Source: Erysipelotrichaceae bacterium | GTDB lineage: Bacteria; Bacillota_I; Bacilli_A; Erysipelotrichales; Erysipelotrichaceae | Direction of reading: 5' to 3' | Length of the DNA stretch: 57,038 nt | NCBI GenBank assembly: GCA_017442805.1 | Contig: JAFRZA010000040.1 | Coordinates: 1-57,038, forward strand | Shown: positions 1-7,642 of the stretch, piece by piece | How the letters are laid out: the number at the start of each line of letters is the position of its first letter | Position numbering within the stretch: the first letter of the stretch is position 1 | Made by a program: the position numbers and the translations under genes | Notes under the pieces: generated by a model | Told to the model about the DNA's origin: nothing | The model's input: the letters and a program-made list of their open reading frames with translations, nothing else | Database searches by the model: none

Positions 1-1
1 A

Positions 2-190
2 GAAGAGGAAGAGGAAGAAGAGAGCAATGATCTGCTCAGCACTCTGGCTTCTTCACTGTTAGGCGGAAATCAGACTACTGCCAAGAAGAAAAAGACCACT
101 ACTTCCAGCAAGAAGAAAAAGACCGAGTCAACTGTCAGCGAAGAGGATGTCCTCAACGCCCTGACTCAGCTGCTCAACAGCAAGAAGTAG
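2..190 (+). CDS. C-terminal fragment of an acidic/lysine-rich protein
   Basis: Only the last 62 codons are inside the window; the reading frame is open to the left edge and stops with TAG at 188-190. The visible part begins with a run of seven glutamates. It then has a short leucine/serine-rich stretch, two lysine clusters separated by Thr/Ser, and an acidic helix-like tail rich in Leu and Asn. This composition suggests a flexible charged C-terminus rather than an enzyme core. The next gene starts 33 bases downstream with a good ribosome-binding site, so the two are probably co-transcribed. Function cannot be assigned. Confidence 0.6.
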   Translation, partial: EEEEEEESNDLLSTLASSLLGGNQTTAKKKKTTTSSKKKKTESTVSEEDVLNALTQLLNSKK

Positions 191-222
191 TCCAGAGAAG
201 TATTCAATAAGGAGGATATAAA

Positions 223-915
223 ATGGTTGAAAAGAAAAAAGTAGACGTTAACGAAGCCCCTGTTAAGGCCAAGAACGTCGGCAAGACCAAGGAAGAAAGA
301 AAGAAATCTGCCATGCCGCAGAGAATCATTGCCATCGTCTTCTGGCTGCTTGCCTTTGCATGCGAGATCGCTGCCATCCTGGTTCTCAATAAGACCTTAT
401 ATGTCGGCGATGCCACCAAGCAGATGTACTGGCTGATCGGCTTACTGGTAGCTGACCTGATCCTGGTAATTATCGGTTCACAGTTCTGGAAGAAGGGCAA
501 TGACATTGATCCGGCTTCCGAAAAGGACAAGACCAGATACTTCCTGCAGAATCAGATGGGTCTGATCGTAAGCGTAATCTGCTTCTTCCCCATCATCCTG
601 TTATTACTCAACAACAAGGATCTGGACAAGAAGACCAAGAAGATCGTCACTGCCGTTGCCTGTGTCGCTCTGCTGGTAGCCGGCCTGTTCTCATGGGACT
701 GGAACCCGATCAGCGAAGAGCAGTATGAAAAGACCGTAAGCGATTATCAGGCAACTGAAATCTTCTGGACCAGATTCGGTCATTCATACCATACTTCCAA
801 GGATTGCCCGGCCTTAAAGAACACCAAGCCGGAGAACCTGTTCCACGGTTCAATCACCGAAGCTCTGGAAGCCGGCCGTAATGACCCCTGCGATTTCTGC
901 GTAGACCAGTCATAA
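223..915 (+). CDS. Four-helix membrane protein with C-terminal zinc-knuckle-like motif
   Basis: The start is ATG 223 behind AAGGAGG. Residues 1-35 are a basic cytosolic head, followed by four hydrophobic helices (about residues 37-58, 69-90, 115-130 and 141-158). The last 45 residues form a soluble tail with the pattern H-x5-C...S-x3-EA-x2-G-x4-C-x2-C. In this tail FGHSYHTSKDC comes first and PCDFC near the end. Similar His/Cys tails are widespread in Firmicutes, often beside nucleases, and are thought to bind zinc. That is family knowledge, not shown here. I do not recognise the membrane part. It is likely an operon partner of the upstream fragment, and a strong terminator follows. Confidence 0.8.
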   Translation: MVEKKKVDVNEAPVKAKNVGKTKEERKKSAMPQRIIAIVFWLLAFACEIAAILVLNKTLYVGDATKQMYWLIGLLVADLILVIIGSQFWKKGNDIDPASEKDKTRYFLQNQMGLIVSVICFFPIILLLLNNKDLDKKTKKIVTAVACVALLVAGLFSWDWNPISEEQYEKTVSDYQATEIFWTRFGHSYHTSKDCPALKNTKPENLFHGSITEALEAGRNDPCDFCVDQS

Positions 916-945
916 TCTAAACGATTAACGGACTATTTTGAAGAG

Positions 946-983
946 AACCCTTTATCATGATCATGTGATAAAGGGTTTTTCTT
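946..983 (+). terminator. Rho-independent terminator
   Basis: A stem of about 12 bp (AACCCTTTATCA paired with TGATAAAGGGTT) is followed by a T-rich tail ending TTTTTCTTT. It closes the operon of the membrane protein ending at 915. Confidence 0.9.
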
Positions 984-1025
984 TCATCTTCAGAGAAAAT
1001 GAGATCAAATCGGTATGTATTTATA

Positions 1026-1054
1026 TTGAAAATGAGTTCAAATGGCTATAAAAT
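1026..1054 (+). promoter_or_regulatory. Sigma-A-type promoter for the DUF1508 gene
   Basis: TTGAAA at 1026-1031 and TAAAAT at 1049-1054 are separated by 17 bases. Transcription would begin near 1061, giving a leader of about 20 bases that carries GGAGGA before ATG 1081. Confidence 0.8.
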
Positions 1055-1080
1055 GAATTTAAAGATACGGAGGAAATATA

Positions 1081-1449
1081 ATGGGAAAGTATGCTTTAAA
1101 GGTTAACGAGAAAGGCGCAAGATTCAATCTTGTAGCCGGTAACGGCGAGATCATCGGTGTTTCCGAACAGTACACCAGTGATTCAGCCGCCAAGAACGGT
1201 ATCGAGTCCGTCAGAAAGAACGCCGTAATTGCGGAAATCGAAGATCAGACCACACCGACTGTCGAAGCCAAGAAGAATCCGAAATTCGAGATCTACAAGG
1301 ACAAGGCCGGCGAATTCAGATTCAGACTGAAAGCCGCTAACGGCGAACCCATCCTGGCTTCCGAAGGCTACACTTCAAAGGCCGGATGCAAGAACGGCAT
1401 TGATTCAGTAAGAAGAAACGCTGATTCCGAAATCGTCAAGGTAGACTGA
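1081..1449 (+). CDS. YegP-like protein, two DUF1508 repeats
   Basis: The protein is 122 residues, built of two homologous units at about residues 3-48 and 67-116. Each unit contains a F-x-L-x-A-x-NGE-x-I-x2-SE-x-Y-T pattern followed by a K-x-GI-x-SVR-x-NA helix. This is the typical tandem arrangement of the DUF1508/YegP family, small cytosolic proteins of unknown biochemical function. A linker of about 18 residues (DQTTPTVEAKK) joins the units. It is a single-gene unit with its own promoter at 1026 and terminator at 1462. The family call is strong and the function is unknown. Confidence 0.9.
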   Translation: MGKYALKVNEKGARFNLVAGNGEIIGVSEQYTSDSAAKNGIESVRKNAVIAEIEDQTTPTVEAKKNPKFEIYKDKAGEFRFRLKAANGEPILASEGYTSKAGCKNGIDSVRRNADSEIVKVD

Positions 1450-1461
1450 TAAGATCAGTTG

Positions 1462-1497
1462 AAACTGCAAAGGATGTTCCGATGCAGTTTTTCTTTT
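1462..1497 (+). terminator. Rho-independent terminator
   Basis: AAACTGCA pairs with TGCAGTTT across a 13-base loop and is followed by TTCTTTT. It lies just after the DUF1508 gene. Confidence 0.85.
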
Positions 1498-1543
1498 ACG
1501 TCAATTCAGAATATATCCTGATGGATGTGCTATCATAAAGAAG

Positions 1544-2152
1544 ATGAAAAATCAGTCAGGAAGAAAACTTATAAGGATCGCCGTCTGTGCCATCGCTGCG
1601 TCGGCAATCCTGACAGCTGCCATAAACATCCATGTCGTCAGCTCGGTATCTTCACTGATCGTCGAAGAAACCGCTCTTACCGCTGAAGAAAGCCGGGATC
1701 TGATCGTTGTGCTGGGGACCCGTGTCAACGATGAAGGACAGCCCCAGGAAATGCTGATGCTTAGGCTTGACAAGACTTCTGAATTATTCACTGAAGGCTA
1801 TGGAAACATGATTCTGTGCAGCGGTGATAACCGTCCATTGAGAAACCGTGAAACGGACGCCATGACAATGTATCTGACAGATAAAGGCATTGATTCCGAA
1901 CATATTATCTGCGATGAGAAAGGCTATAACACCTACGGCTCAATTTCAGGGCTCAGGGACGATCATTCAGATCAATCCGTAATCCTGATAACGCAGAAAT
2001 ATCATCTCTGCAGAGCCCTCTACATAGCCCGCAGCATGGGTATCGACGCAATCGGCGTAGCCGCAGAAGACATGACGGAAGGAATGCTGTGGCGAAACGG
2101 CAGAGAAATACTGGCAAGGGTAAAGGATTTCTTCCTGTGTCTCTTTGACTGA
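1544..2152 (+). CDS. SanA/YdcF-family (DUF218) membrane-anchored protein
   Basis: The protein is 202 residues with one N-terminal hydrophobic anchor (about 10-30). It shows the DUF218 landmarks: LIVVLGTRV near residue 55, a LCSGDN turn near 94, an ETDAM helix, a GYNTY-x-S segment, and ILITQKYHLCRA near 148. The C-terminal R-x-REILARVKDF is characteristic of the SanA/VanC-exclusion subgroup. Members are linked to cell-envelope integrity, and the exact reaction is not established. The ribosome-binding site is weak (AAAGAAG before ATG 1544). It stands alone between two terminated units. Confidence 0.85.
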   Translation: MKNQSGRKLIRIAVCAIAASAILTAAINIHVVSSVSSLIVEETALTAEESRDLIVVLGTRVNDEGQPQEMLMLRLDKTSELFTEGYGNMILCSGDNRPLRNRETDAMTMYLTDKGIDSEHIICDEKGYNTYGSISGLRDDHSDQSVILITQKYHLCRALYIARSMGIDAIGVAAEDMTEGMLWRNGREILARVKDFFLCLFD

Positions 2153-2183
2153 AGCGGATTATTACTTCAGACTTTTCTTTTGG

Positions 2184-2212
2184 TTGCTAAAAAGGCGGAT
2201 AAAAGTTAATAT
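2184..2212 (+). promoter_or_regulatory. Promoter of the degV gene
   Basis: TTGCTA at 2184-2189 and TAATAT at 2207-2212 have 17-base spacing. The predicted transcript begins near 2219, about 54 bases upstream of the preferred ATG 2273. Confidence 0.65.
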
Positions 2213-2272
2213 ATTAGACGGATGAGCGGAAAACCGTTCATTCTCAGAAATCAGACTAACAGGAGAATAAGA

Positions 2273-3130
2273 ATGAAAAAGATTATAATTGCCAGTGACA
2301 GTACTACCGACCTGTCAGAGGAATTGATAAGGAAATATGATATCAGAATACTGCCGATGATCATCACGCTCGGCGACCATGATTATTTCGATTTTGGGGA
2401 CCTTACGCCTGACCAGATCTACCAGCATTACGAAGAGACCGGTGAGCTTCCCAAGACTTCCGCCATCAATCTGGTAAGATTTGAGAAGTTCTTCGCTGAA
2501 CTGCGTAAGGAAGCTGAATCAGTGATATTCTTTACGCTCAGTTCCGAAATGTCATCTTCTTTCAATAATGCCCGTACGGTCGCCCTGGACGATGAGAATG
2601 TCTATGTTGTGGACGGACAGAATCTATCCACCGGAGGCGGTTTACTGGTCCTTAAGGCTGCTGAGATGGCAGAAGCCGGTTTAAGCGCCACGGAAATCGT
2701 TGAAAAATGTCAGGAACTTGTTCCCTGTGTAGACGCTTCATTTGTGATCGATGACCTTGAGTATCTGAAAGCCGGAGGAAGAGTATCAGCGCTTTCAGCC
2801 AATGCTGCCAGCATGCTCAACATCAAGCCCTGCATCATGGTAAGAAACGGCAAGATGATCGTAGGACGTAAGTATCATGGCAAACTCAAAGTTGTTGTCA
2901 AAAAGTATGTTAATGAAATCATCGAAGAAGCCGGTGATATCGACCGTGAGTTTGGCTTCATTACTCATTCCGGATGCGATAAGCAGCTGGTCGATGAAGT
3001 ATACAGACAGGTAAGTGAAATGAATATCTTTGATAAGATCTTCATAACCAGAGCCGGGTGTACGGTTTCATCCCATTGCGGGCCTGATACCATTGGCGTT
3101 CTCTTCATAAGAAAAAATCCGATCTGCTGA
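2273..3130 (+). CDS. DegV family fatty-acid-binding protein (FakB-like)
   Basis: Residues near the N-terminus (IIASDSTTDLSEEL) and the later FTLSSEMSSSF, VDGQNLSTGGG and DDLEYLKAGGR segments are the standard DegV signatures. The family binds a fatty acid and, as FakB, presents it to the kinase FakA for phosphorylation. No FakA is in the window. I place the start at ATG 2273 (285 residues) because AGGAGAA lies just upstream. The in-frame ATG at 2222 would add a non-conserved basic leader and has no comparable site. It has its own promoter (2184) and terminator (3167). Confidence 0.92.
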   Translation: MKKIIIASDSTTDLSEELIRKYDIRILPMIITLGDHDYFDFGDLTPDQIYQHYEETGELPKTSAINLVRFEKFFAELRKEAESVIFFTLSSEMSSSFNNARTVALDDENVYVVDGQNLSTGGGLLVLKAAEMAEAGLSATEIVEKCQELVPCVDASFVIDDLEYLKAGGRVSALSANAASMLNIKPCIMVRNGKMIVGRKYHGKLKVVVKKYVNEIIEEAGDIDREFGFITHSGCDKQLVDEVYRQVSEMNIFDKIFITRAGCTVSSHCGPDTIGVLFIRKNPIC

Positions 3131-3166
3131 AAAAAACAGGCAGCAGAGCAGTGTAAACAGAGAAAA

Positions 3167-3195
3167 TGACCGGCTGATAATGACCGGTCTTTTAT
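3167..3195 (+). terminator. Rho-independent terminator
   Basis: GACCGG pairs with CCGGTC, followed by TTTTATTAAT. It ends the degV unit. Confidence 0.8.
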
Positions 3196-3590
3196 TAATC
3201 TGTGTCAAAAAGCCATTAAAATATGTAAAAATGAACCATTTCAAAGCAATTTAGCGGACAGAATCGTAAAACAATATGTCCTAAATCTCGCTTAATTAGA
3301 CTTTTTCGCATTAAAATGCTCTGTTTTCCGCATAAAATCATGGTGATTCATGATATTTGAAATTATGTGACAAATAATATCAAAATTAATATTGTAAAAA
3401 AACTGTAAAGATTGTAGTTATACATGATATTACAAATCAACAAAATCAGTCATTTTTGTATATTGGATGTGTGGAAAACTGTAATACAAGGTGTGATTTA
3501 CATCGTAATACTCAGATTTTGGCTAAAAATTATCGTTTTGTTTTTCACATATTTTTCAGCACATGGCATTGACGCTTATCAATATCCGCA
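3196..3590. other. AT-rich convergent intergenic gap, no gene recognised
   Basis: About 395 bases lie between two converging units (degV on + and the nucleoside hydrolase on -). The region is far richer in A/T than its flanks. It contains short inverted repeats, including ATCATG-6-CATGAT at 3337-3354 and GGACA/TGTCC in the 3250-3290 area, plus two copies of GTAATAC near 3480-3515. An 87-codon open frame (3424-3687) overlaps the hydrolase on the opposite strand and has no ribosome-binding site, so I do not call it. A weak TTGTAA-17-TAGTTA promoter-like pair occurs near 3390-3420. A small RNA is possible but unsupported. Confidence 0.5.
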
Positions 3591-3619
3591 CAAAAAAAAA
3601 GAGAAACTATCTGTTTCTC
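3591..3619 (-). terminator. Terminator overlapping the 3' end of the nucleoside hydrolase
   Basis: Read on the minus strand, GAGAAAC-5-GTTTCTC is followed by a run of T (the plus-strand A run 3591-3600). The stem includes the hydrolase stop codon (3607-3609), so the last codons form part of the hairpin. Confidence 0.85.
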
Positions 3620-4593
3620 TTCAGCATGCTCAGCAGATTTTCGTGTACCTTTTCGCTGTCAAGCTCGTAAATGATCTGAACGCTTGAATGATCGCTGTCA
3701 AATCCGCGTCTGTCCACTACCAGCTGTCCATCGGCCATCCCTCCGTAGAAGTCTACCCGGCATATTTCCCTGCGGATATCCCTGACAGCATCCGGAGCAA
3801 TCAGAGGGATGACGGCAGCGTAATCATAAATGCAGCATGAGTTCTCATCAGGCGCAAAGAGTATCTGACATCTCTTAATGAAATTACGCAGTTCTTCGGC
3901 CAGAAAATGCGCTAGCGGTGTTCCGACGGAATCTATCTCATCGATGTCCTGCTGGCTGTAAGTTGCTCCGGAATGACATCCTTCAATGGGAGCTAAAACG
4001 ATTTCAATGCCTGAAGTAAGCACTATTTCTGCCGCTTCCGGATCGTCATAGAAATTCGCTTCCGCCACCGGAGTACGGTTGCCGATGTAGAGTCCTCCGC
4101 CCATGATGTAAAGAGTACCGATCTTCTCGGCAATTCGTGGTTCCAGCCGCAATGCCATGGCGATATTTGTAAGCGGTCCGGTGGCGCAGACATCAAGTTT
4201 TTCTTCGGAATTCATCAATGTTTCGATGAGATAGCTGCAGGCGTGCCTGTCTTCTTCACGACGGGTGCTTTCGGGAAGTGGCAGAGTAGCTTCATGAATG
4301 GTTATCTCCTTGCCGTCGATTACCATTCTTATCCTTTCCATCCTGGTGTTCAGATCGCGCCCTCTGGTAAGCGTTCTTACCATTGGCGTATTGCATCCTC
4401 TGTATACCGGAATGTCTCTGTACATGAAGGAAAGCAGCCTCAGAGCGTTATCCGTGGTATTGTCGACGGGACGGTTACCGAAGACGGTAGTCACCGCAAT
4501 CACGTCAACGTTATCCGACATTAACAGCGCCGCCAGCGCCACGGCGTCATCGCATCCGATGTCGCAGTCAAATATTACTTTCTTCTTTTCCAT
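3607..4593 (-). CDS. Inosine/uridine-preferring nucleoside hydrolase (IunH family)
   Basis: The protein is 328 residues, the usual family length. The N-terminal DCDIGCDDAVAL matches the calcium-binding D-x-D-x-G-x-DDA motif, followed by a TTVFGN segment that also fits the family. Further matches are ATGPLTNIA near residue 137, the IMGGGLYIGN loop and a N-F-x-DPEAA segment. The enzyme cleaves the N-glycosidic bond of ribonucleosides to base plus ribose in the cytosol. It is transcribed divergently from the nitrilase-led operon over a shared region of about 120 bases, with a TAGAAT-like -10 on the minus strand near 4610-4625. Substrate preference cannot be read from sequence. Confidence 0.92.
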   Translation of the reverse strand: MEKKKVIFDCDIGCDDAVALAALLMSDNVDVIAVTTVFGNRPVDNTTDNALRLLSFMYRDIPVYRGCNTPMVRTLTRGRDLNTRMERIRMVIDGKEITIHEATLPLPESTRREEDRHACSYLIETLMNSEEKLDVCATGPLTNIAMALRLEPRIAEKIGTLYIMGGGLYIGNRTPVAEANFYDDPEAAEIVLTSGIEIVLAPIEGCHSGATYSQQDIDEIDSVGTPLAHFLAEELRNFIKRCQILFAPDENSCCIYDYAAVIPLIAPDAVRDIRREICRVDFYGGMADGQLVVDRRGFDSDHSSVQIIYELDSEKVHENLLSMLKRNR

Positions 4594-4641
4594 GTTTTCA
4601 GTTTCCTTTTTCCTTATTCTAACACATCTTTCCGTGCGTTA

Positions 4642-4670
4642 TTGAATTGGCCTTTCATCTTTGTTAGAAT
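4642..4670 (+). promoter_or_regulatory. Promoter of the nitrilase-phosphorylase operon
   Basis: TTGAAT (4642-4647), a 17-base spacer and TAGAAT (4665-4670) make a near-consensus sigma-A promoter. The TTG that opens a longer reading frame at 4642 is the -35 box itself, which argues that translation starts downstream at 4714. The region is shared with the divergent nucleoside hydrolase. Confidence 0.85.
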
Positions 4671-4713
4671 TCAGTTGGATACATTATGGCCGCCTGTAAA
4701 AAGGTACGAAAAG

Positions 4714-5466
4714 ATGATTGATAAGTTTAAAGTAACATTGTGTTGCCCGGCCCCCAGAATTGGTTTTGGTCCGGGCGATTTTCATCTAGAAAACGAACTG
4801 GATGAAATGGAAAGGTTTGTCAGCGAAAGCACTGCCGATTTTGTTGTTTTCCCGGAAGGCTTTCTGACAGACGCGCACGTGAAGGAGGCGGAAAAGATCG
4901 CCTCACGGTTTAACAAATGGCTGATAGCCGGAAGCCAGCTTCAGCAAGAAAACAAGGAGTTGTACACTGATGTAATCAGTCCGAGAGACGGTCTTGTCTA
5001 CCGCCATCAGAAGACATCCCTTACGGAAGGTGACCGGCTTAACAATGCCCACTGCGGCCGGAGCATTGAAGCCTTTGAAACACCATTTTGTAAAATCGGT
5101 ACCGTGCTGTGTTATGAGATTCATTTCCCCGAAGTTGCCCGGATTGAGGCAATTGACGGAGCCAGAGTTCTGTTCAACACCATTGGTACGGGGATGTGGC
5201 ATGATCAGCAGCTATATGAATGGACAACCGTCGCCAAAGCCCGGGCCATCGAGAACCGGTGCTTTGTTCTGGGATGCACCCATTACTGCGACCCCATTCC
5301 CCTGATTTTTGCCTATGATCCTCATGGCAGGCAGCTGGCGCTGGTGACCAATCAGCGCACGTCAGTAACAGTAGACATCGATCTGTCTCTGATCGATGAC
5401 CAGGATTTTCTCAGAGACCGCACTCCGGCGGTATATGGAAAGCTTAGCGAGGTGAAAAAAAGATGA
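4714..5466 (+). CDS. Carbon-nitrogen hydrolase (nitrilase superfamily)
   Basis: The protein is 250 residues, and all three catalytic positions are visible: Glu48 in FPEGF, Lys100 in HQKTSLTEGD, and Cys133 in TVLCYEIHFPE. The family hydrolyses nitriles, amides, or N-carbamoyl and related groups; gene context decides the substrate. Here it opens an operon of deaminase-like and nucleoside-phosphorylase genes. I therefore infer an amidase or N-carbamoyl-hydrolase step in base degradation. ATG 4714 is preferred over the TTG at 4642 because the latter lies in the promoter. It overlaps the next gene by four bases (ATGA). Confidence 0.85.
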   Translation: MIDKFKVTLCCPAPRIGFGPGDFHLENELDEMERFVSESTADFVVFPEGFLTDAHVKEAEKIASRFNKWLIAGSQLQQENKELYTDVISPRDGLVYRHQKTSLTEGDRLNNAHCGRSIEAFETPFCKIGTVLCYEIHFPEVARIEAIDGARVLFNTIGTGMWHDQQLYEWTTVAKARAIENRCFVLGCTHYCDPIPLIFAYDPHGRQLALVTNQRTSVTVDIDLSLIDDQDFLRDRTPAVYGKLSEVKKR

Positions 5467-6794
5467 GTAAGTTCTTAGTAAGAAACTGCGATCTCGGCAA
5501 TCTTGACGATCTGTCCGTAAAGAGAGTGGACATTCTCATTGAAAACAGCAGATTTGCGAAGATCGCCGAACGCATTGACGCCAGAGAAGCCTATGGGGCA
5601 ACCGTCATAGACGCCCACGGCATGCTGGCGCTGCCGGGATTCACCGACACGCATACGCACATGTATCAGACCTTCATCAAGGGACCTCTTGATGACATTC
5701 CCATTACGGACTGGTTGATCAAGCTGTTCAGAATCGAAGACATCATGGATGAGGAAGACTATTACTACGCCACCTTGCTGGCAAGTCTGTCTTCCCTGCG
5801 CTTCGGCACCACGACAGTCAATGAAATGGGCAGTTTTGAGTATCTTGATCCCATCATCCAGGCCTTTGAGGATGCCGGCATCCGGGTAACTTACGGTACT
5901 TCGACGACTGACGTTGCAGAAAATCCGGAAACGCCGATCATGAGCATCGACGAAGCGCTGAGAAGAAGCGAGATCCTATATTCCAAGGTCCATGGAAGAA
6001 ACAATGGTCTGATGAAGGCTTCCGTTGCCCCGGCCGGACTTCCGGCGGTGTCCCGGGAAATGGCCCAGGCACTTAAGAAGTTCGCCAACGCAAAAGGCAT
6101 CGTCTATCACACCCATCTGGGTGAAGGAAAGATGGAAACGCAGAACGTCGCTGACAAATACGGTCTTAACGGCGAATGCGAAGCCCTGTATGAATTCGGC
6201 ATTCTCGATAAGAACACCTTACTGGCTCATTCCATCTGGCTCAGCGATCACGAAATTGACCTGATAGCCCAGAGTGGCGCCAACCCGGTCCACTGTCCCA
6301 ATACCAACATGAAGATCAGCGACGGCATCCCCAAGATCGCTCAGATGCTTCAGAAGGGCATCAACGTGGCCATGGGCTGCGATGGCGAAGCCAGCAGTTC
6401 GACCAGAGACATGGTACGGGAAGGAAGAGCGGGATCATACCTGCAGAAAGCAATTACCCTGGATCCTACGGTCATGGATGCGGGAACGACATTCAAGATG
6501 ATGACCGTCAACGGCGCCAGGGCGCTTGGCTATGATGACCTTGGCGTCATCAGGGAAGGAAATCAGGCAGACATGATCCTGGTCAACATGGAGGATGACC
6601 TGGCGGTAGTCGATAACGATCACCGCATCGGCAATCTTCTGTACGCCGGAGACGGCCACAACATCGATACGGTCTTTGTCAGAGGCGAACTCAAGGTCCG
6701 CAACAAGAAGATCCAGTGCTTCGACGAGCAGCAGATCATCGATATCTGCCAGCGCCGGATCCATAATCTCAATGAAAGAATCAGAAAGATGTGA
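5463..6794 (+). CDS. Amidohydrolase, nucleobase/adenosine-derivative deaminase type
   Basis: This 443-residue protein belongs to the TRZ/ATZ-SsnA-MtaD branch of the amidohydrolase superfamily. Metal ligands are apparent: H-T-H at residues 64-66 (after GFTD), HTHLGEG near 215, LLAHSIWL with His near 256, and CDGEAS with Asp near 306. The NTNMKISDG segment is typical of guanine, 8-oxoguanine, SAH or triazine deaminases. It likely removes an amino or halo group from a purine-like ring in the cytosol, but the exact substrate is open. Translation is coupled to the nitrilase by a four-base overlap, and the phosphorylases follow directly. Confidence 0.85.
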   Translation: MSKFLVRNCDLGNLDDLSVKRVDILIENSRFAKIAERIDAREAYGATVIDAHGMLALPGFTDTHTHMYQTFIKGPLDDIPITDWLIKLFRIEDIMDEEDYYYATLLASLSSLRFGTTTVNEMGSFEYLDPIIQAFEDAGIRVTYGTSTTDVAENPETPIMSIDEALRRSEILYSKVHGRNNGLMKASVAPAGLPAVSREMAQALKKFANAKGIVYHTHLGEGKMETQNVADKYGLNGECEALYEFGILDKNTLLAHSIWLSDHEIDLIAQSGANPVHCPNTNMKISDGIPKIAQMLQKGINVAMGCDGEASSSTRDMVREGRAGSYLQKAITLDPTVMDAGTTFKMMTVNGARALGYDDLGVIREGNQADMILVNMEDDLAVVDNDHRIGNLLYAGDGHNIDTVFVRGELKVRNKKIQCFDEQQIIDICQRRIHNLNERIRKM

Positions 6795-6808
6795 TCAGGA
6801 GGATAAGC

Positions 6809-7642
6809 ATGACATTCAGAGCAAAGAAATTTACCGACAGTGAAGGCAGAATGTACTTTACCGGACTTAAGGAAGGGGACATCGCCCCGACCGTACTGAT
6901 GCCGGGCGATCTGGCCCGCAGCAAGATCATCTCCGAATACTTCAAGGAGTCACGTTTTGTTAACGGAAGGAGAACCTACTACACCTACACCGGAACGACG
7001 GAAAAGGGCGTGCCCGTTACCGCGCTGTCCAGCGGCATGGGCCCGCTGGCCGTTTCCACGGTCGCTGAGGAGTGCGCTCAGATCGGCTGCAAGAACCTGA
7101 TCAGAGTCGGAACCGGTGCGGCGTTACTGACTGATTATGAACCGGGCAGGATCATCATCGCGACCGGCTGCGTGCGCGGCGACGGCAACTCCTATGAGTA
7201 TGTTCCGGCAGAATACCCGGCCGCTGCTGACCCTTATGTTGTTGAAGCGCTGATCAGAGCGTGCCGTGAGATCGGCGAGGAACCGATCGTCGGTCTGTAC
7301 CGGGCTCACGATTCCTATTACCGGGAAACCAATACCGCCATGGTCGATACCTATGAGCGAATGAAGCCCTGGGTAGATGCCGGTGTCAAGATGGTCGAGA
7401 ATGAATCAGCCACCCTGTTTACCGTCGGACCGCGGCTCGGTCTCAGAACCGGTTCGATCTGCGTATCCCATACTTCCATGGTTGAAGATACCGTCTACTA
7501 TACCGGCCCCAAGTCAGAGGAAGCCTATCCCTGGGCCTTTGAGGATGACTTCATGGATAAGCGGATCGGCGTCTGCTGCCAGGTTGCCGTCAGGGCGACT
7601 GAGATCCTTGACGAAATGGAAAAGAAAGGAGAGATCATCTGA
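6809..7642 (+). CDS. Nucleoside phosphorylase paralogue 1 (PNP/UDP family)
   Basis: This is a 277-residue uridine-phosphorylase-like protein. MPGDLARSK near residue 36 carries the G-D-x-x-R phosphate-binding signature. SSGMGPLAVS, LIRVGTGAAL and the ribose-binding VENESATLF segment follow. The family reversibly cleaves nucleosides with phosphate to base plus (deoxy)ribose 1-phosphate. ATG 6809 is chosen because AGGAGG lies eight bases upstream; the GTG at 6791 would overlap the previous gene and adds only six residues. It is first of three adjacent paralogues and overlaps the next gene at TGATG. Confidence 0.9.
   Translation: MTFRAKKFTDSEGRMYFTGLKEGDIAPTVLMPGDLARSKIISEYFKESRFVNGRRTYYTYTGTTEKGVPVTALSSGMGPLAVSTVAEECAQIGCKNLIRVGTGAALLTDYEPGRIIIATGCVRGDGNSYEYVPAEYPAAADPYVVEALIRACREIGEEPIVGLYRAHDSYYRETNTAMVDTYERMKPWVDAGVKMVENESATLFTVGPRLGLRTGSICVSHTSMVEDTVYYTGPKSEEAYPWAFEDDFMDKRIGVCCQVAVRATEILDEMEKKGEII

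Noticed and set aside
3424..3687. 87-codon plus-strand frame in the AT-rich gap
   Set aside because: It overlaps the 3' end and terminator of the nucleoside hydrolase and has no ribosome-binding site; the hydrophobicity reflects AT richness.
4642..4713. Longer nitrilase start at a TTG codon
   Set aside because: The TTG is the first half of the -35 hexamer of a 17-spaced promoter whose transcript would begin near 4677. The conserved nitrilase sequence starts after ATG 4714.
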